The notes: generated from the sequence alone by a model not told the origin. A stretch of 28,186 nucleotides of DNA from Gammaproteobacteria bacterium (GCA_029861795.1 JAOTYS010000013.1:1-28186), one strand, 5' to 3'; shown: positions 16,329-24,678, counted from the first letter of the stretch. Numbers and translations: made by a program.

Positions 16329-16459
16329 AATGGTGGGAGTCTATCGACCACTACCAGTAGGCACAACGCACGTGGTGTACGTTATGGCCATATCACTAAA
16401 CCAAGAGTTAACCGATTTATGACCAAGGGCGTGCATTTCATTAGGGTAAGGATCTGGTT

Positions 16460-16624
16460 ATGAGCATGCAGACAAAAATTCTCGTGACATTGGCATTGTT
16501 GTCGCTCGTCGATATAGTGATTCCGATTCCGTTCACAAGTTTGCTACTCATCTATATAGTGCTACAGAAGCCACCTTGGTTTATGGAGATGGCAGAAGAA
16601 ATCTACAAGACGAATCAGTCGTAA
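16460..16624 (+). CDS. Small membrane protein, 54 residues, unknown function
   Basis: ATG at 16460 and TAA at 16622-16624. The peptide starts MSMQTKILVTLALLSLVDIV and has two close hydrophobic stretches (about 6-21 and 25-36) separated by IPIP. An amphipathic tail follows, with QKPPWFMEMAEEIYK. TAAGGA lies about eight bases before the start codon, a reasonable ribosome binding site, and the hydrophobic pattern with a charged C-terminus looks selected rather than random. It lies between the divergent hyuA and convergent rarD genes. A hairpin membrane topology is plausible. Function unknown; it is too short for length-filtered gene finding. Confidence 0.6.
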   Translation: MSMQTKILVTLALLSLVDIVIPIPFTSLLLIYIVLQKPPWFMEMAEEIYKTNQS

Positions 16625-16631
16625 CTAGGCA

Positions 16632-17540
16632 TCAACCTTCGGTTGCTAATCGTCGAGCGGTGGTGAAGGCGTTCAATGAATAAATAACCAGGCCGGCCCA
16701 GATCAATACGAACATCACTCCATGAATCTTAGTGAAGGGCTCGTCATAAACGAACACGCCAACAAAAAAACTAATCGTAGGAGCCAGATAAAATAGTGTG
16801 CCCAGGGTGGTGAGCGATAGCCGGCGAGCGGCCGCAACGTACCATATAATAGGAACAATAGTAATCAGTCCCGAACCCGCGAGCTGTAGATGAGTCATTA
16901 CATCAAGCGCCCCGCTTTGACTGGGAGCGAATACCAGGATCACGATCAGCCCTAGGGGACATAACAGAAGCGTCTCGATGCACATACCCACCAATGACTC
17001 TACCCCTACGAGTTTGCGAATGCCGCTATACAGAGCGAAAGCAGCACCAAGAATGATGCCGATCCAAGGCACGTAACCCGAAAAGACGATCATGCTGAGC
17101 ACGCCGCACGCCGCCATTGCGATCGCCACCCACTGCCAGGCATTGAGATGTTCTTTGAACATCACCAGTCCAACCACGACCGTCATCATCGGCGATAAGT
17201 AATAGCCCATAGCCGTTTCGATGATCCGCTCGCTGTGAACTGCCCAAATGTATAAGCCCCAGCTGATCCCCATAAGCACCGTGGATAAAAGCAGCAGTTT
17301 GAGCACACCTATAGATTGAAAAGCCGCTTTCACCGCGTACCACTGACGCAACACGAACAACGCGATCACTAGTACCACTGTGGCCCATAACATGCGGTAA
17401 CCAATCACCAGCGCTGGGCCGACGTGCTCCAGCATCTTGAAGTAAACTGGGAAAGTACCCCAAACCAGGTTCGCCGCCATGGCATATGCCAAACCCGAGG
17501 AATGATCGGTTCTAGTCATGCCAGACCCATAGAAATGCAA
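16632..17540 (-). CDS. rarD: EamA/DMT-family transporter, RarD type
   Basis: Integral membrane protein of about 302 residues with ten predicted helices arranged as two EamA repeats, inner membrane. GLAYAMAANLVWGTFPVYFK (near the N-terminus), YRMLWATVVL, GISWGLYIWAVHSERIIETAMGYYLSPMM in outline, and FYLAPTISFFVGVFVYDEP are RarD features. RarD proteins are DMT-superfamily exporters whose substrate is not established. Start choice: the longest frame begins with GTG at 17546, but AGGAG almost touches it. TTG at 17540 has that AGGAG at seven-base spacing and is preferred here. ATG at 17519 (MTRTDHSSG) matches the usual N-terminal length but lies about 25 bases away. It is divergent from pobA and nearly abuts the small ORF on the other strand. 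Confidence 0.88.
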   Translation of the reverse strand: MHFYGSGMTRTDHSSGLAYAMAANLVWGTFPVYFKMLEHVGPALVIGYRMLWATVVLVIALFVLRQWYAVKAAFQSIGVLKLLLLSTVLMGISWGLYIWAVHSERIIETAMGYYLSPMMTVVVGLVMFKEHLNAWQWVAIAMAACGVLSMIVFSGYVPWIGIILGAAFALYSGIRKLVGVESLVGMCIETLLLCPLGLIVILVFAPSQSGALDVMTHLQLAGSGLITIVPIIWYVAAARRLSLTTLGTLFYLAPTISFFVGVFVYDEPFTKIHGVMFVLIWAGLVIYSLNAFTTARRLATEG

Positions 17541-17726
17541 TCGCACTCTCCTATTTATTCACACGATCTTCGTTTATTTTCCGGCGTTAATCGCTCACCT
17601 CGAACCCATGAATCATAACCCAGAGGACAAGCTTGCTATGCTGTCGACATTTAGAAGTACAGTGCCGGCAGCACGAGCCGCCCTCGATTAGGATTCAAAA
17701 CACTGCGGATCGTTTCACCACTAAAC

Positions 17727-18914
17727 ATGACGACACCAATGCGCGCACAGGTAGGAATTGTAGGGGCCGGACCGGCCGGGCTGTTGCTGTCACACCTGTT
17801 GCACTTACAGGGTGTGGAATCCGTGGTGCTAGAGCTTCGCAGTCGTGGCTACGTGGAACGCCGCGTTCGGGCAGGCGTACTAGAGCAGGGCACGGTGGAT
17901 CTGCTGACCGAATCGGGGCTCGGTGATCGTTTGCACAAAGAAGGGTTGGTTCACCACGGGTTGGAATTTCGCTTCAGTGGACGCGGTCACCGCATCGACC
18001 TGTACGCGCTCACCGGCGGTCGCGCCATCACAGTGTACGGCCAGTCAGAAGTTGTCAAAGACCTCATTCGAACCCGCCTCAACGCGGGTGGGCGGCTTTT
18101 GTTTGAAATAGACGCGGTCACTGTCGATGGCTTCGACACAGAAACACCTTGCATTCAGTTCCACCAAGATGGTGAAGCTCACCGACTGGACTGCGACTTT
18201 ATCGCCGGTTGTGACGGCTTCCATGGTGTATGCCGAGAATCTATACCCCAGGGTGTTCTAAATGTGTATCAACGGGAGTACCCATTTGGCTGGCTAGGTA
18301 TCCTGTCGGATGCACCACCGTCATCCGAAGAACTGATCTATGCGGCCCACGAACAGGGCTTCGCTTTGCACAGCATGCGCTCACCAAAAATCACCCGTCT
18401 CTACGTTCAGTGTGATCGGGACGATGATATTGCCATCTGGCCTGATGAGCGGATTTGGGAAGAACTTCAAACACGTTTTGCCCTGACCGACGATTGGACG
18501 CTCACCGAGGGGCAGATTCTGGAGAAAGGCATTACACCGATGCGAAGCTTTGTGGTCGAGCCAATGCAGTACGGTAGGCTTTTCCTCGCAGGCGATGCAG
18601 CACACATCGTTCCACCAACCGGTGCCAAAGGGCTCAACCTCGCACTCGCTGATGTGCGGATCCTCGCGAACGCGCTGACGATGTGGTATGAGTCGGGCCG
18701 GACCGATCTACTAGAGAACTACTCCAACATTGCTCTACGCAGAGTTTGGCGCGCTGAGCATTTTTCTTGGTGGATGACTTCGATGCTGCACCGATTCAAC
18801 AGCGACGATGAGTTTGGGCGTCGTTTGCAGCGGGCGCAGTTAGAATACCTATGCACATCCAAAGCCGCTGCCACCAGCCTGGCGGAGAACTATGTCGGGT
18901 TGCAGCAGGTATGA
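17727..18914 (+). CDS. pobA: 4-Hydroxybenzoate 3-monooxygenase (p-hydroxybenzoate hydroxylase)
   Basis: Flavoprotein hydroxylase of 395 residues, the standard size: 4-hydroxybenzoate + NAD(P)H + O2 -> protocatechuate. The GxGxxG motif is at 10-18 (GIVGAGPAG), the DG motif is CDGFHG (162-167) and the GD motif is GDAAHIVPPTGAKGLNLA (289-306). Substrate residues of the Pseudomonas enzyme align with an offset of four: Tyr205, Ser216, Arg218, Tyr226, Pro297 and Tyr389. No good ribosome binding site precedes either the ATG at 17727 or an in-frame ATG at 17739. It is convergent with pcaB, whose operon processes its product. No pobR-type regulator is in the window. Confidence 0.96.
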   Translation: MTTPMRAQVGIVGAGPAGLLLSHLLHLQGVESVVLELRSRGYVERRVRAGVLEQGTVDLLTESGLGDRLHKEGLVHHGLEFRFSGRGHRIDLYALTGGRAITVYGQSEVVKDLIRTRLNAGGRLLFEIDAVTVDGFDTETPCIQFHQDGEAHRLDCDFIAGCDGFHGVCRESIPQGVLNVYQREYPFGWLGILSDAPPSSEELIYAAHEQGFALHSMRSPKITRLYVQCDRDDDIAIWPDERIWEELQTRFALTDDWTLTEGQILEKGITPMRSFVVEPMQYGRLFLAGDAAHIVPPTGAKGLNLALADVRILANALTMWYESGRTDLLENYSNIALRRVWRAEHFSWWMTSMLHRFNSDDEFGRRLQRAQLEYLCTSKAAATSLAENYVGLQQV

Positions 18915-18975
18915 AATGGAATTGGTAACAATGCCAGGTGTGCAGGAGCTACTTTAACAGGACGGGAGTGTAGTT

Positions 18976-20313
18976 CTAACATTCATCGGTTGCGGCAATG
19001 ATCCGGTCGATCAAAGTATTTGTTGCACCTAGATAACGCTTGTGGTCTGCGAGCGCATCCCAATCGATGGGCGCTTCGACTTCGTCGCGTAAAACCGCGA
19101 TCAGGTTTCGGTTAGCCCGAACCACTTCTTGGCACGCACTCTTTACTATCTTCTGCGCTTCCGGCCGAGGAATGTGTGCTGCCAACGCGAACGTCGCCGC
19201 TTCGGCAAGCAACAATCCGTTAGACTCGGCGACGTTTTGCTGCATTCTTGCGGTATCGATCACCATGTTCTCCACCACATACAACGCGTGCTTCAGCGAC
19301 GCCGCTGTACATACGACCATCTGGGGCAAGCTCAGCCATTCAAGCTGCCACCCATGAGTGGCGCGTTCCTGCTCGGCGATTTGCGAGTGATGCATATTGG
19401 AGAGCAGTGATGCATTCATGCGTGCCGCAGCAACAATCATCTCGCTTGCAATCGGGTTCGACTTTTGCGGCATGGTTGAAGAACCACCGTAGTCGGCTTG
19501 CCCCACTTCACGCACCTCACCGATCTCGCTCTGAGCCAACAAGATCACATCTTGACCAATCTTGCCGAGACTTCCGGTGATTAACGACAGCCAGCCGGCA
19601 AACTCGGCAAGCGAGTCGCGCTGGGTGTGCCATGGCAGCACCGGTACTGTCAGCGCAAGCTCTTGTGCCAGCGCCACCATGACTTTTATGCCTTGATCTT
19701 GTAGTGCGGCCAGGGTGCCAACCGCACCGCCAAACTGGATTACAAACACCCGCGGCTTTAGTTGTGCTAGTCGCTGTCGATGACGAACCAGCGGTGCTAA
19801 CCAACTGGCTACTTTGAAACCGAAGGTGGTTGGTAGGGCTTGCTGGGAGTGTGTCCGCGCCGCCATCAATGTATCGCGATGCACGTTGGCGAGATCGCGG
19901 AGCACGCCGATAAGTTGGTCTAGATATTCCTCTAGTCGATCTACGGCTGTTCGCAGTTGCAAGATAACCGCAGTGTCCACGATATCTTGAGAGGTAGCAC
20001 CCCAGTGGACATATTGAGACTCGTCTCCACCCACGGCGGTACGCAACTGATTGACTAACTCGACCACCGGCACACCGTCCCGAGCGGTTCTCTCCCCCAG
20101 GGCGTCCATGTCGGGGCGCAAATTCTCAGCGGCTGCAACGATCGCATTAGCCGCCTGTGTAGGAATGATGCCGAGCGCTCCTTGCACCCGCGCCAACGCC
20201 ATTTCGACCGCAAGCATAGATCGAACTCTTTCGACGTCAGAAAACACAGAGGCTGTTTCCTGCTCGGCAAAAAGACCACCATAGATTTGAGAGTCGTAGG
20301 GTCCGACCGTCAC
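18976..20313 (-). CDS. pcaB: 3-Carboxy-cis,cis-muconate cycloisomerase
   Basis: Fumarase/aspartase-superfamily enzyme of 445 residues, normal length. It cyclises 3-carboxy-cis,cis-muconate to gamma-carboxymuconolactone, the step after protocatechuate 3,4-dioxygenase. The superfamily signature is GSSTMPQKSNPIASE (about 279-293). VHWGATSQDIVDTA (101-114), AARTHSQQALPTTFG (146-160) and QFGGAVGTLAAL (193-204) are the other active-site blocks. It starts with GTG at 20313, supported by GAGGAG eight bases upstream. It lies 44 bases downstream of pcaG and should be co-transcribed with pcaHG. Confidence 0.95.
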   Translation of the reverse strand: MTVGPYDSQIYGGLFAEQETASVFSDVERVRSMLAVEMALARVQGALGIIPTQAANAIVAAAENLRPDMDALGERTARDGVPVVELVNQLRTAVGGDESQYVHWGATSQDIVDTAVILQLRTAVDRLEEYLDQLIGVLRDLANVHRDTLMAARTHSQQALPTTFGFKVASWLAPLVRHRQRLAQLKPRVFVIQFGGAVGTLAALQDQGIKVMVALAQELALTVPVLPWHTQRDSLAEFAGWLSLITGSLGKIGQDVILLAQSEIGEVREVGQADYGGSSTMPQKSNPIASEMIVAAARMNASLLSNMHHSQIAEQERATHGWQLEWLSLPQMVVCTAASLKHALYVVENMVIDTARMQQNVAESNGLLLAEAATFALAAHIPRPEAQKIVKSACQEVVRANRNLIAVLRDEVEAPIDWDALADHKRYLGATNTLIDRIIAATDEC

Positions 20314-20357
20314 GTTAGTGGCTCCTCGTTATCGATCCCGTTTGCAAAACGGTCGGC

Positions 20358-20954
20358 TCAGGCGTCAAAAAATACAGTTTCTGCGTCGCCTTGGAGGTGG
20401 ATGTCGAAACGATAGATTGCACCAGCCTCTCGCTCTTCACGTTCAGCGATCAGAGTACCGCGACGGCTTTGCTTTACCGACGACAACACCACATCGATCA
20501 CATTGGCGTCGGCCTCGTCAGAGAAATAAAGCCGCGTATAGGCATGCAGCAGCATGCCGCGAGCAAAAACAATCACGTTGATATGCGGGGCCTGCAATGA
20601 ATTACCTCTGCCCGGTACTCGGCCAGGTTTGATCGTCTCGAACCAAAACCCACCATTCTCGTCAGTGGCTGCGCGACCAAACCCCTTAAAATTTTCCTCT
20701 AGCAAGACATCCTCCCGATCGTCCTCGGGATGGTTATAGCGTCCTTCGGTGTTGGCCTGCCAAACCTCAATTAAGCCATCATTAACCGGTTGCCCGGCAC
20801 CGTCCAGCAGTTGCCCTTCGATACGAATATGTTCGCCCTTAGCTGACGGGTCTGTTAAAACATTGCCGGCAAGCCCATTCTTGCCATAAGACTCTGGCGT
20901 CAACCCGAACGCGAAGAAAGGGCCGATGGTCTGTGATGGTGTTTGCCCGGACAT
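20358..20954 (-). CDS. pcaG: Protocatechuate 3,4-dioxygenase alpha subunit
   Basis: Intradiol dioxygenase alpha chain, 198 residues, typical length. SQTIGPFFAFGLTP (about 6-19) is the alpha-chain N-terminal motif. DGLIEVWQANTEGRYNHPEDD in outline and APHINVIVFARGMLLHAYTRLYF follow the intradiol fold. The alpha chain lacks a full iron-ligand set (for example PHINV replaces the HIH of the beta chain), as expected, but completes the active site with PcaH. It starts three bases after the pcaH stop, so the subunits are translationally coupled. Confidence 0.96.
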   Translation of the reverse strand: MSGQTPSQTIGPFFAFGLTPESYGKNGLAGNVLTDPSAKGEHIRIEGQLLDGAGQPVNDGLIEVWQANTEGRYNHPEDDREDVLLEENFKGFGRAATDENGGFWFETIKPGRVPGRGNSLQAPHINVIVFARGMLLHAYTRLYFSDEADANVIDVVLSSVKQSRRGTLIAEREEREAGAIYRFDIHLQGDAETVFFDA

Positions 20955-20957
20955 TGC

Positions 20958-21668
20958 TCAATCTTGCATCGGTGTAGCATGGCGCCCGCGGAGCACTATA
21001 TCAAACTCATAACCCAGTGCCCGTCCAGGCTCGGTGACATCAATGGAAAACTTCGATATCAGGCGTTGACGTCCGTTCTCATCCGGGATGGAGTTGTAGA
21101 TTGGATCAAGCTGCAATAGCGGATCGCCGGGGAAATACATTTGCGTGATAAGCCGGGTCAGCATGCTCGGCCCGAATACAGAGAAGTGGATATGTGGCGG
21201 CCGCCAGGCGTTGTGATGATTGCCCCAAGGATAGGCGCCCGGGCGAATGGTCAAGAACCGGTAGCGGCCAGCGTCGTCGGTGAGACAGCGCCCCGCACCT
21301 AAGAAATTCGGATCCAGCGGTGCGTCGTGCTGATCGACGATATGAATATAGCGACCTGCGGCGTTTGCCTGCCAAATCTCAATAAGCGTGTTCGCGACCG
21401 GACGACCACCGTCGTCGACGACATGACCCGTCACAATAATACGTTCCCCTAGCGGCTCACCATCCTTTGCCGCATTCTTTGTGAGATCGTCATCGAACGG
21501 ACCTAGCGCTTCATGACCATAAACTGGACCGGTTAGCTCCGACAGCGTCTGCGGCAAAGGGATCAATGGTTTGGTGGGTCCGCGCAATGCGGTGGATTTG
21601 TACCCAGCATACCGATACGGAGGATGGGTCTTCCAATCTCTAGACGAATACTCTGTTGGTTCAGTCAT
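20958..21668 (-). CDS. pcaH: Protocatechuate 3,4-dioxygenase beta subunit
   Basis: Catalytic, iron-binding chain of 236 residues: protocatechuate + O2 -> 3-carboxy-cis,cis-muconate. The four non-haem Fe(III) ligands are present: Tyr107 (ANAAGRY), Tyr146 (RPGAYPW), His159 and His161 (RPPHIHF), each one residue off the numbering of the Pseudomonas enzyme. The N-terminal SRDWKTHPPYRYAGYKSTALRGP is the beta-chain dodecamer-type lead segment. The ribosome binding site is weak; the start lies seven bases after the VUT transporter stop, suggesting read-through from that gene. Confidence 0.96.
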   Translation of the reverse strand: MTEPTEYSSRDWKTHPPYRYAGYKSTALRGPTKPLIPLPQTLSELTGPVYGHEALGPFDDDLTKNAAKDGEPLGERIIVTGHVVDDGGRPVANTLIEIWQANAAGRYIHIVDQHDAPLDPNFLGAGRCLTDDAGRYRFLTIRPGAYPWGNHHNAWRPPHIHFSVFGPSMLTRLITQMYFPGDPLLQLDPIYNSIPDENGRQRLISKFSIDVTEPGRALGYEFDIVLRGRHATPMQD

Positions 21669-21673
21669 GATGT

Positions 21674-21696
21674 GTTCAGCTTACTGAACTCTGTTC
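21674..21696. promoter_or_regulatory. Overlapping GTTC/GAAC inverted repeats before pcaH
   Basis: GTTCAG (21674-21679) and CTGAAC (21684-21689) form an exact inverted repeat with a four-base centre; TCT and another GTTC (21693-21696) follow, making three half-sites. It overlaps the VUT stop codon, just upstream of pcaH, and could be an operator or chance coding sequence. Confidence 0.2.
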
Positions 21697-22221
21697 CGCT
21701 GGCTGGGTCAGCGAAAACAACATTCGAAACGGTATCAACATAGAAACTGTCATCATCAATTTTACTACATAGTCACCGGCCGCCAGGGTCACCCAGGGTA
21801 CTAACGTTCCGCCGAATGCGATGGCAAAGAACAAGATCGTATCTACTGCAGATGCTATGGATGATGACACCAATGGCGCACGCCACCAAACGCCTCGGCG
21901 CAGACGATCAAAGATATACACGTCCAACAATTGGGCGACTAGAAATGCTGTCCCTGAGGCCACTGCAATGCGCCACCCCGCGAAATAGGCGGAAAGAATC
22001 AATGCGATACCGAAGCCGACATACACAACCCGGCGTGCGACACCGACACCAAAACGTCGATTGGTCAGATCGGTGACTAGGAAAGAAATAGGATAGGTAA
22101 AGGCCGCCCAGGTGAGCCAGTCGTTGATGGCGTACGACACTAATACATTGGAAACCGTCACCACCACAGCCATGGCGATAGTGCCAATTACAAAGCCTTT
22201 GCTGATCGTAACGCTTTTCAT
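21676..22221 (-). CDS. VUT-family queuosine-precursor transporter-like protein
   Basis: Integral membrane protein of 181 residues with five to six helices. Motifs of the VUT/YhhQ family: TWAAFTYPISFLVTDLTNRRFG, ARRVVYVGF, VASGTAFLVAQLLDVYIFDRLRR and WWRAPLVSSSIASAVDTILFF. Members import preQ0/preQ1 or queuine for tRNA queuosine synthesis; the E. coli example is YhhQ. Start chosen at ATG 22221 (MKSVTISKG): a longer frame to 22311 would overlap the upstream gene by about 60 bases and adds residues unlike the family N-terminus. It sits 29 bases after the EreA/ChaN-like gene and seven bases before pcaH. Placement with protocatechuate genes is unusual for this family; transport of another aromatic-like compound is possible but unproven. 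Confidence 0.82.
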   Translation of the reverse strand: MKSVTISKGFVIGTIAMAVVVTVSNVLVSYAINDWLTWAAFTYPISFLVTDLTNRRFGVGVARRVVYVGFGIALILSAYFAGWRIAVASGTAFLVAQLLDVYIFDRLRRGVWWRAPLVSSSIASAVDTILFFAIAFGGTLVPWVTLAAGDYVVKLMMTVSMLIPFRMLFSLTQPAEQSSVS

Positions 22222-22250
22222 ATTGATATCAACGCTCACTATTCGCCAAT

Positions 22251-23237
22251 CTAACGAAAAAGCACAACTGTTGTGTAGTGGGTAAAATTCCGAGTCAATC
22301 CAAAAAACCACGCGTGAATCAGCGGATCGAGCTTGGCTGTATCACTAATTACGTACACATCAGACTCAAAGCCCACTGATTGCAAGAATCCGTTGAATGA
22401 TCGGGTGAGCAACTCCTTTTGTTTACTCATGACGCTGATGTTGAGCATTGTTGAACCCGCAAGCGGCGAGTCTGGCTCATTTAAGCGCGAATATAACCAA
22501 TTGCGATGATGGGTGCAGTGTAGCGCACCGAACAGCCCTGCGTGGCGTCTGCCAGGGACATAGTTATTAACAATGTTTTCCATGATGGATCGGTCTCTGA
22601 GCCCGCCGCCCCGCGCTCTGCGCCGACTCTGCTGACCCCAACTCTCTTCCCCACCCAACACTAGCAAATCCGGATTGGTTTGCTTGGCTGCACGGATGAT
22701 TTCACTGATATCAGCACGCAGCAAACTGACGTGCGGATCCCCTACCTGGGTTCGCAGCATGACCACTGGCAAAGAGTGCCTAGTGGTCTCCAAAAACAGT
22801 CTATCCACGCGATAGCGGGTGAAGAACTGTTCTGCCAGAAACTCGCGATAGTTTTCCTGATGACTCTCCCCGATGCACAAAAACTCAATATCGGCTGCCT
22901 CTAGCCATGCTAGCCATTCATCCAGACCGACAATAGTCTCCGCGAGATTTGTAGCTATTCGATCGCGAATAACCTTGGGGGCGATGAGGTACTGGTGATA
23001 GGCATAGATACCCAGGTCGATATAAGGGGGAGTTTGTAGTTTCTGGTTCTTAATTGTGCTTCGCAGCAGGTGCCCGGGTTTGTATCCGCTTGGCGGCAGG
23101 ACGAAACGGTATCGTGTCTCTCTGTGGGCAGCATCTTGGGTGTCGACCAGCGCGACCTGATCTTCTTTCAGCAGATATCGCGAGAACAGTGAAAGTAGCA
23201 CTACGGCTACAATGAAGCCGATGATGATCTTTTCCAT
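22251..23237 (-). CDS. Membrane-anchored EreA/ChaN-like domain protein, function unknown
   Basis: With the ATG at 23237 the protein has 328 residues. An N-terminal signal anchor (about 3-19, KIIIGFIVAVVLLSLFS) places the rest outside the inner membrane. The body resembles the EreA/ChaN/TIKI-like fold: FLCIGESHQENYREFLAEQF (119-138) with the Gly-Glu-Ser-His motif, LFLETTRHS with Glu150, GGEESW (195-200), RDRSIMENIVNN (214-225), and FGALHCTHH (236-244) with clustered histidines. In erythromycin esterase-like proteins the corresponding His/Glu residues are catalytic; in ChaN the fold binds haem. The identity is based on these motifs only. The longest frame (to 23411, with an ATG at 23291) adds residues that look like translated leader. 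The gene is first in a probable operon with the VUT transporter and pcaHGB. Confidence 0.6.
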   Translation of the reverse strand: MEKIIIGFIVAVVLLSLFSRYLLKEDQVALVDTQDAAHRETRYRFVLPPSGYKPGHLLRSTIKNQKLQTPPYIDLGIYAYHQYLIAPKVIRDRIATNLAETIVGLDEWLAWLEAADIEFLCIGESHQENYREFLAEQFFTRYRVDRLFLETTRHSLPVVMLRTQVGDPHVSLLRADISEIIRAAKQTNPDLLVLGGEESWGQQSRRRARGGGLRDRSIMENIVNNYVPGRRHAGLFGALHCTHHRNWLYSRLNEPDSPLAGSTMLNISVMSKQKELLTRSFNGFLQSVGFESDVYVISDTAKLDPLIHAWFFGLTRNFTHYTTVVLFR

Positions 23238-23510
23238 CAAATACTCATGAACGGGTTCCAACAAGAGAGCCCGCGGCCTTGCCGGCTGCATGGTCGCAGC
23301 CCCATCATGCAAACAGGCTCCAAACACGGTTAAGTCTATCCGCAAAATCGCCGGGGCCCCACCCCGGTCAGGAGTTATCAGCGCACTATCGAGCCGAATT
23401 GGGCTTCGCAATTGGGTCGAATCACCGTATCATTGCTCTGCTCTTTCGGGCTCCAGTTGATCGCCATGGAAGAGTCAAACTAGCTAACGTTAAGGCGGAG
23501 GAAACAAACA
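23238..23510. other. Divergent intergenic region, EreA-like and potD-like genes
   Basis: If the EreA-like protein starts at 23237, this 273-base stretch carries both promoters. It holds a GC hairpin (CCGGGG at 23351-23356 with CCCCGG at 23362-23367), a direct repeat of AATTGGG at 23397-23403 and 23410-23416 (13-base period, possible regulator site), a TATCAT -10-like box at 23428-23433, and GGAGG at 23497-23501 for the downstream GTG start. Confidence 0.35.
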
Positions 23511-24572
23511 GTGAAATTATTTAAACCTACGGCAATCGCCGCTGCCGGTATTGCTTTCGTGGGGATCACCGCCCCGCAAATCGGTTCCGCAGCGGAGACA
23601 CTCACGGCTACTTCGTGGGGTGGCTCCTATAGCGAAAGCCAACGCAAGGCCTACTACGAGCCTTTCATGAAGGAAACCGGCCATACCGTTCTAGAGGACG
23701 AATGGGGTGGTGATTTGGCGAAGATCCGCGCCATGGTGGACACCGGTAACTACACGACCCACGTCATCGACGCCGAGAGCAACGATGTGGTCGCCGGCTG
23801 CGACGAAGGTGTCCTCGAGCCCATGGACTGGGAGGCGTTGGGGTTCACCCCGGACGACTTCATCGAAGGCGGTGCGCTGGAGTGTGGTATAGGGACCATT
23901 AGTTGGTCGACGATTTTTGCCTATGACAAAGATCAGATCCAAAGTGAGGGTCCCAAAAACTGGGCCGACTTCTGGGATGTGGGGAAATTCCCAGGTAAGC
24001 GCGGCATGAACAAGACCCCGATAGCGAATCTAGAGTTTGCGTTGATGGCCGACGGCGTGCCTACCGATCAGGTCTATGACGTGCTCAGCACACCCGAGGG
24101 TGTCGATCGTGCATTTGCCAAGCTCGATGCGCTAAAAGATCACGTCATCTGGTGGGAGGCTGGCGCACAGGCCCCTCAGATCCTGGCCGATAAGGAAGTG
24201 TCAATGACCACCGCTTGGAACGGTCGTATCTACACCGCCATTGTCGATGACGGGCGTAACTTCGAGATCGTGTGGGACGGCCAGATCATGGACTACGACT
24301 ACTGGGTCGTGCCCAAAGATCATCCGGAAAAAGATCTCGCTTGGGAATTCATTGCATTTGCGTCGCGGCCGGACCGCCAGGGCGATCAGTCCAATTACAT
24401 CGCCTATGGTCAGGCGCGTAAAGGATCCGATAAGTACATAAATCCAGACATCCTACCCAATCTGCCCACCGCTCCAGAGAACACCAAGAACTGGCTGCTG
24501 TCAAACACACAGTATTGGGCGGACAACACCGAGGACCTCGAGAACCGTTTCAACGCTTGGGTGGCACAGTAA
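23511..24572 (+). CDS. PotD-like periplasmic binding protein (polyamine ABC transporter family)
   Basis: Extracellular solute-binding protein of 353 residues. Signal peptide about 1-28 (hydrophobic AIAAAGIAFVGITA, cleavage near GSAA/ET). TLTATSWGGSYSESQRKAYY (about 30-49) and the two-lobed pattern match spermidine/putrescine-type binding proteins. Two Cys (in GCDEG and ECGIG) may form a disulphide. MTTAWNGRIYTAI and DYDYWVVPKDHPEKDLAWEF are typical second-lobe segments. The start is GTG with GGAGG nine bases upstream. It is on the opposite strand to, and convergent with, the potA/potB/potC-like genes, so it is expressed from its own promoter. Polyamines are the family default; other small cations such as betaines are possible. 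Confidence 0.9.
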   Translation: MKLFKPTAIAAAGIAFVGITAPQIGSAAETLTATSWGGSYSESQRKAYYEPFMKETGHTVLEDEWGGDLAKIRAMVDTGNYTTHVIDAESNDVVAGCDEGVLEPMDWEALGFTPDDFIEGGALECGIGTISWSTIFAYDKDQIQSEGPKNWADFWDVGKFPGKRGMNKTPIANLEFALMADGVPTDQVYDVLSTPEGVDRAFAKLDALKDHVIWWEAGAQAPQILADKEVSMTTAWNGRIYTAIVDDGRNFEIVWDGQIMDYDYWVVPKDHPEKDLAWEFIAFASRPDRQGDQSNYIAYGQARKGSDKYINPDILPNLPTAPENTKNWLLSNTQYWADNTEDLENRFNAWVAQ

Positions 24573-24597
24573 CACCCGGCGTCGGATAAGTGTTTAT

Positions 24598-24627
24598 GAG
24601 GCGGGTCAGTGGCCCGCCTCTTTTTTT
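24598..24627 (+). terminator. Rho-independent terminator after the potD-like gene
   Basis: GAGGCGGG (24598-24605) and CCCGCCTC (24613-24620) form a perfect eight-pair stem with a seven-base loop, followed directly by seven Ts (24621-24627). It lies 26 bases after the stop codon and acts on the plus strand. The minus strand lacks a T-tract after the stem, so it should not stop the convergent potC transcript. Confidence 0.92.
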
Positions 24628-24678
24628 GTACCCGACAGAAGTAGTGTCTACGATTCTCGGAAGAGTGCCAGGTAAAAG

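Noticed and set aside
17633..17926. Plus-strand frame overlapping the pobA start
   Set aside because: It overlaps the conserved FAD-binding N-terminus of PobA in another frame and has no start signal.
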